From: Flavobacterium galactosidilyticum
GTDB taxonomy: Bacteria; Bacteroidota; Bacteroidia; Flavobacteriales; Flavobacteriaceae
DNA: 64,000 bases
Direction: 5' to 3'
NCBI RefSeq assembly: GCF_020911945.1
Contig: NZ_CP087135.1
Span: 1,364,001 to 1,428,000, forward strand
A program made the translations under genes and the position numbers. The stretch's first letter is position 1. Every line of letters begins with the position of its first letter. The notes under the pieces were generated by a model. It searched no databases and was not told the DNA's origin. It saw only the letters and a program-made list of their open reading frames with translations. Shown piece after piece: positions 62,349 through 64,000 of the stretch.

Positions 62349-63023
62349 ATGAACTACGGTAAAGAATTTAAAAAGTTTGCTACAAAGCACCAAGGAGTTA
62401 ATTCAATGTATTACGATAAAATCGTAGGTGCAATGACTCCTAAAAACATGACTCCTTATATTATTGAAGAACGTCAGTTGAATATTTCGCAATTAGACGT
62501 TTTCTCAAGATTGATGATGGATCGTATTATTTTCCTAGGAACAGGAATCGACGATCAAATTGCAAACATCGTTCAAGCACAATTATTATTCCTTGAAAGT
62601 GCTGATGCATCTAAGGATATTCAAATCTATTTGAATTCTCCTGGTGGAAGTGTTTACGCAGGATTAGGAATCTATGACACGATGCAATACATCAAACCTG
62701 ATGTAGCAACTATTTGTACAGGAATGGCAGCATCAATGGGTGCAGTGCTTTTGTGTGCAGGAGCAGCAGGAAAACGTTCGGCATTACCACATTCGAGAGT
62801 AATGATTCATCAACCGTCAGGAGGAGCGCAAGGAGTTGCTACTGATATGGAAATCAACTTACGTGAAATGTTGAAATTAAAAGATGAATTATACCACATT
62901 ATTTCACAACACTCAGGACAAACATTTGATAAAGTGCATGCTGATAGTGAGCGTGATTATTGGATGATTGCTGAAGAAGCAAAAGCATACGGAATGATTG
63001 ATGAGGTTTTAATAAGAAAGTAA
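62349..63023 (+). CDS. clpP: ATP-dependent Clp protease proteolytic subunit
   Basis: A 224-residue serine protease with the catalytic triad Ser129 (GMAASMGAVLL), His154 (VMIHQPSGG) and Asp203 (SERDYWM). Other marks are IYLNSPGGSVYAGLGIYDTM and the hydrophobic pocket region. ClpP forms a tetradecamer that degrades proteins delivered by ClpX, which is encoded directly downstream after 69 bp. The N-terminal extension (about 30 residues before MTPYIIEE) is probably a propeptide, as in other ClpP proteins. Confidence 0.97.
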   Translation: MNYGKEFKKFATKHQGVNSMYYDKIVGAMTPKNMTPYIIEERQLNISQLDVFSRLMMDRIIFLGTGIDDQIANIVQAQLLFLESADASKDIQIYLNSPGGSVYAGLGIYDTMQYIKPDVATICTGMAASMGAVLLCAGAAGKRSALPHSRVMIHQPSGGAQGVATDMEINLREMLKLKDELYHIISQHSGQTFDKVHADSERDYWMIAEEAKAYGMIDEVLIRK

Positions 63024-63092
63024 AATAGTTACAAGTTTAAGGTTTTAAGGTTGCTACGGGAATTTTAAATTTTAAACTTTAAACAAAAAAAG

Positions 63093-64000
63093 ATGGCAAA
63101 AGTAGTATTAGAATGTTCGTTTTGTGGAAGAAAGAAACCAGAAACCAATTTATTGATTGCTGGAATCAATGCACATATATGTGATAAATGTATCGAACAG
63201 GCACACGGAATTGTTTTGGAAGAATTAAAAGCTGGCGGAAGTTCAAAACTCGTTGGTGATTTGATTTTGAAAAAACCAAAAGAAATCAGAGCGTTCTTAG
63301 ATCAATATGTAATTGGACAAGATCAAACTAAAAAAGTAATGTCGGTTGCGGTTTACAATCACTACAAACGTTTGATGCAACAGCAATTAGACGATGAGGT
63401 AGAGATTGAAAAAAGTAACATCATTATGGTGGGACAAACAGGAACAGGAAAAACTTTGGTGGCAAAAACCATCGCTAAAATGTTAGATGTTCCTTTGGCT
63501 ATCGTTGATGCAACGGTACTTACAGAAGCTGGTTATGTGGGAGAAGATGTCGAAAGTATATTGACTCGTTTGTTACAAGCTGCTGATTATGATGTTGCAA
63601 AAGCAGAACGCGGAATTGTATTTATTGACGAAATAGATAAAATTGCTCGTAAAAGCGATAATCCATCTATTACACGTGATGTTTCGGGTGAAGGAGTGCA
63701 ACAAGCTTTATTGAAACTATTAGAAGGAACAGTTGTAAACGTGCCACCAAAAGGAGGACGCAAACACCCAGACCAAAAATTTGTTGAGGTAAACACACAA
63801 AATATATTGTTTATCGCTGGTGGTGCTTTTGATGGTGTAGAGCGAATTATCTCTAAACGATTAAATCGTCAGGCAGTTGGTTATTCTACATCTAAAAATG
63901 TAGATAATATTGATAAAGACAATTTGTTGCAATACATTATTCCAAAAGATATCAAAGATTTCGGATTGATTCCAGAGATTATTGGGCGTTTGCCGGTTTT
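63093..64000 (+). CDS. clpX: ATP-dependent Clp protease ATP-binding subunit ClpX (3' end outside window)
   Basis: The first 302 codons are visible and the frame is still open at the window end ([12 protein letters not shown]). The N-terminal zinc-binding domain has CSFCGRKK and [10 protein letters not shown] (Cys8, Cys11, Cys30, Cys33). The AAA+ core shows Walker [16 protein letters not shown], the pore-region stretch [10 protein letters not shown], Walker [12 protein letters not shown], and the [20 protein letters not shown] segment typical of ClpX. It unfolds tagged substrates for ClpP. It probably shares a transcript with clpP. Confidence 0.97.
   Translation, partial: MAKVVLECSFCGRKKPETNLLIAGINAHICDKCIEQAHGIVLEELKAGGSSKLVGDLILKKPKEIRAFLDQYVIGQDQTKKVMSVAVYNHYKRLMQQQLDDEVEIEKSNIIMVGQTGTGKTLVAKTIAKMLDVPLAIVDATVLTEAGYVGEDVESILTRLLQAADYDVAKAERGIVFIDEIDKIARKSDNPSITRDVSGEGVQQALLKLLEGTVVNVPPKGGRKHPDQKFVEVNTQNILFIAGGAFDGVERIISKRLNRQAVGYSTSKNVDNIDKDNLLQYIIPKDIKDFGLIPEIIGRLPV

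Noticed and set aside
1..64000. CRISPR arrays, rRNA operons and complete insertion sequences
   Set aside because: No regularly spaced direct repeats, rRNA stretches or complete transposase genes with terminal repeats were seen by eye.

Overview
The window is about 64 kb of AT-rich chromosome from a member of the Flavobacteriia, most likely a Flavobacterium. The evidence is the gliding and type IX secretion gene sprA next to a remB-like gene, the order uppS-bamA-two OmpH genes, PorP/SprF-like and TonB receptor/DUF4249 genes, and promoters of the Bacteroidetes form TAnnTTTG. Most of it is ordinary core genome.

Layout. 1-12.9 kb: the end of maeB, then ruvA, sprA, gcvH, a VanZ-like gene, deoC and remB. 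12.9-18.0 kb: a cytochrome oxidase biogenesis block (heme O synthase, two subunit III proteins, subunit IV, a SCO-like protein without its cysteines, a true SCO, a DUF420/CtaM-like protein and a small CxxC membrane protein). 18.1-29.0 kb: DUF4403, a TolC/HlyD efflux pair, tsaB, an MscS channel, a 22-residue-repeat protein, dodecin, an Nfu-type Fe-S carrier, a PorP/SprF-like gene broken by one stop codon, a gamma-carbonic-anhydrase-like protein and murI. 29.1-36.8 kb: a minus-strand envelope set (CBS protein, nadK, DUF6089, uppS, bamA and two OmpH/Skp chaperones). 36.9-43.7 kb: pdxJ, a TonB receptor with its DUF4249 lipoprotein, an unrecognised secreted protein, an alpha/beta hydrolase and a holin-like membrane protein. 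43.9-47.9 kb: a copper cluster (DUF3347, an AraC regulator with an HMA-like CxxC front end, a CopA-type ATPase and an unannotated 45-residue Met/His-rich membrane peptide). 48.1 kb: tRNA-Glu. 48.4-50.9 kb: a kinase-like phosphotransferase and three small unknown proteins.

51.4-58.9 kb is the accessory part. Two minus-strand genes 15 bp apart encode a DUF2130 protein with a PD-(D/E)XK-like motif and a 1936-residue protein combining a transglutaminase-like domain, DUF4011, a superfamily 1 helicase, a Vsr-like nuclease fold and DUF3320. The large protein resembles the DUF4011-helicase-Vsr anti-phage class. The pair lies between what look like a recombinase remnant and a transposase remnant, which suggests a small mobile defence cargo. 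This is the best candidate for an under-described system here.

59.0-64.0 kb: nhaA, tig, clpP and the 5' part of clpX, with two structured intergenic repeats around tig.

All product calls come from reading motifs by eye, and no database search was run. Promoter and terminator calls rest on consensus words and inverted repeats.
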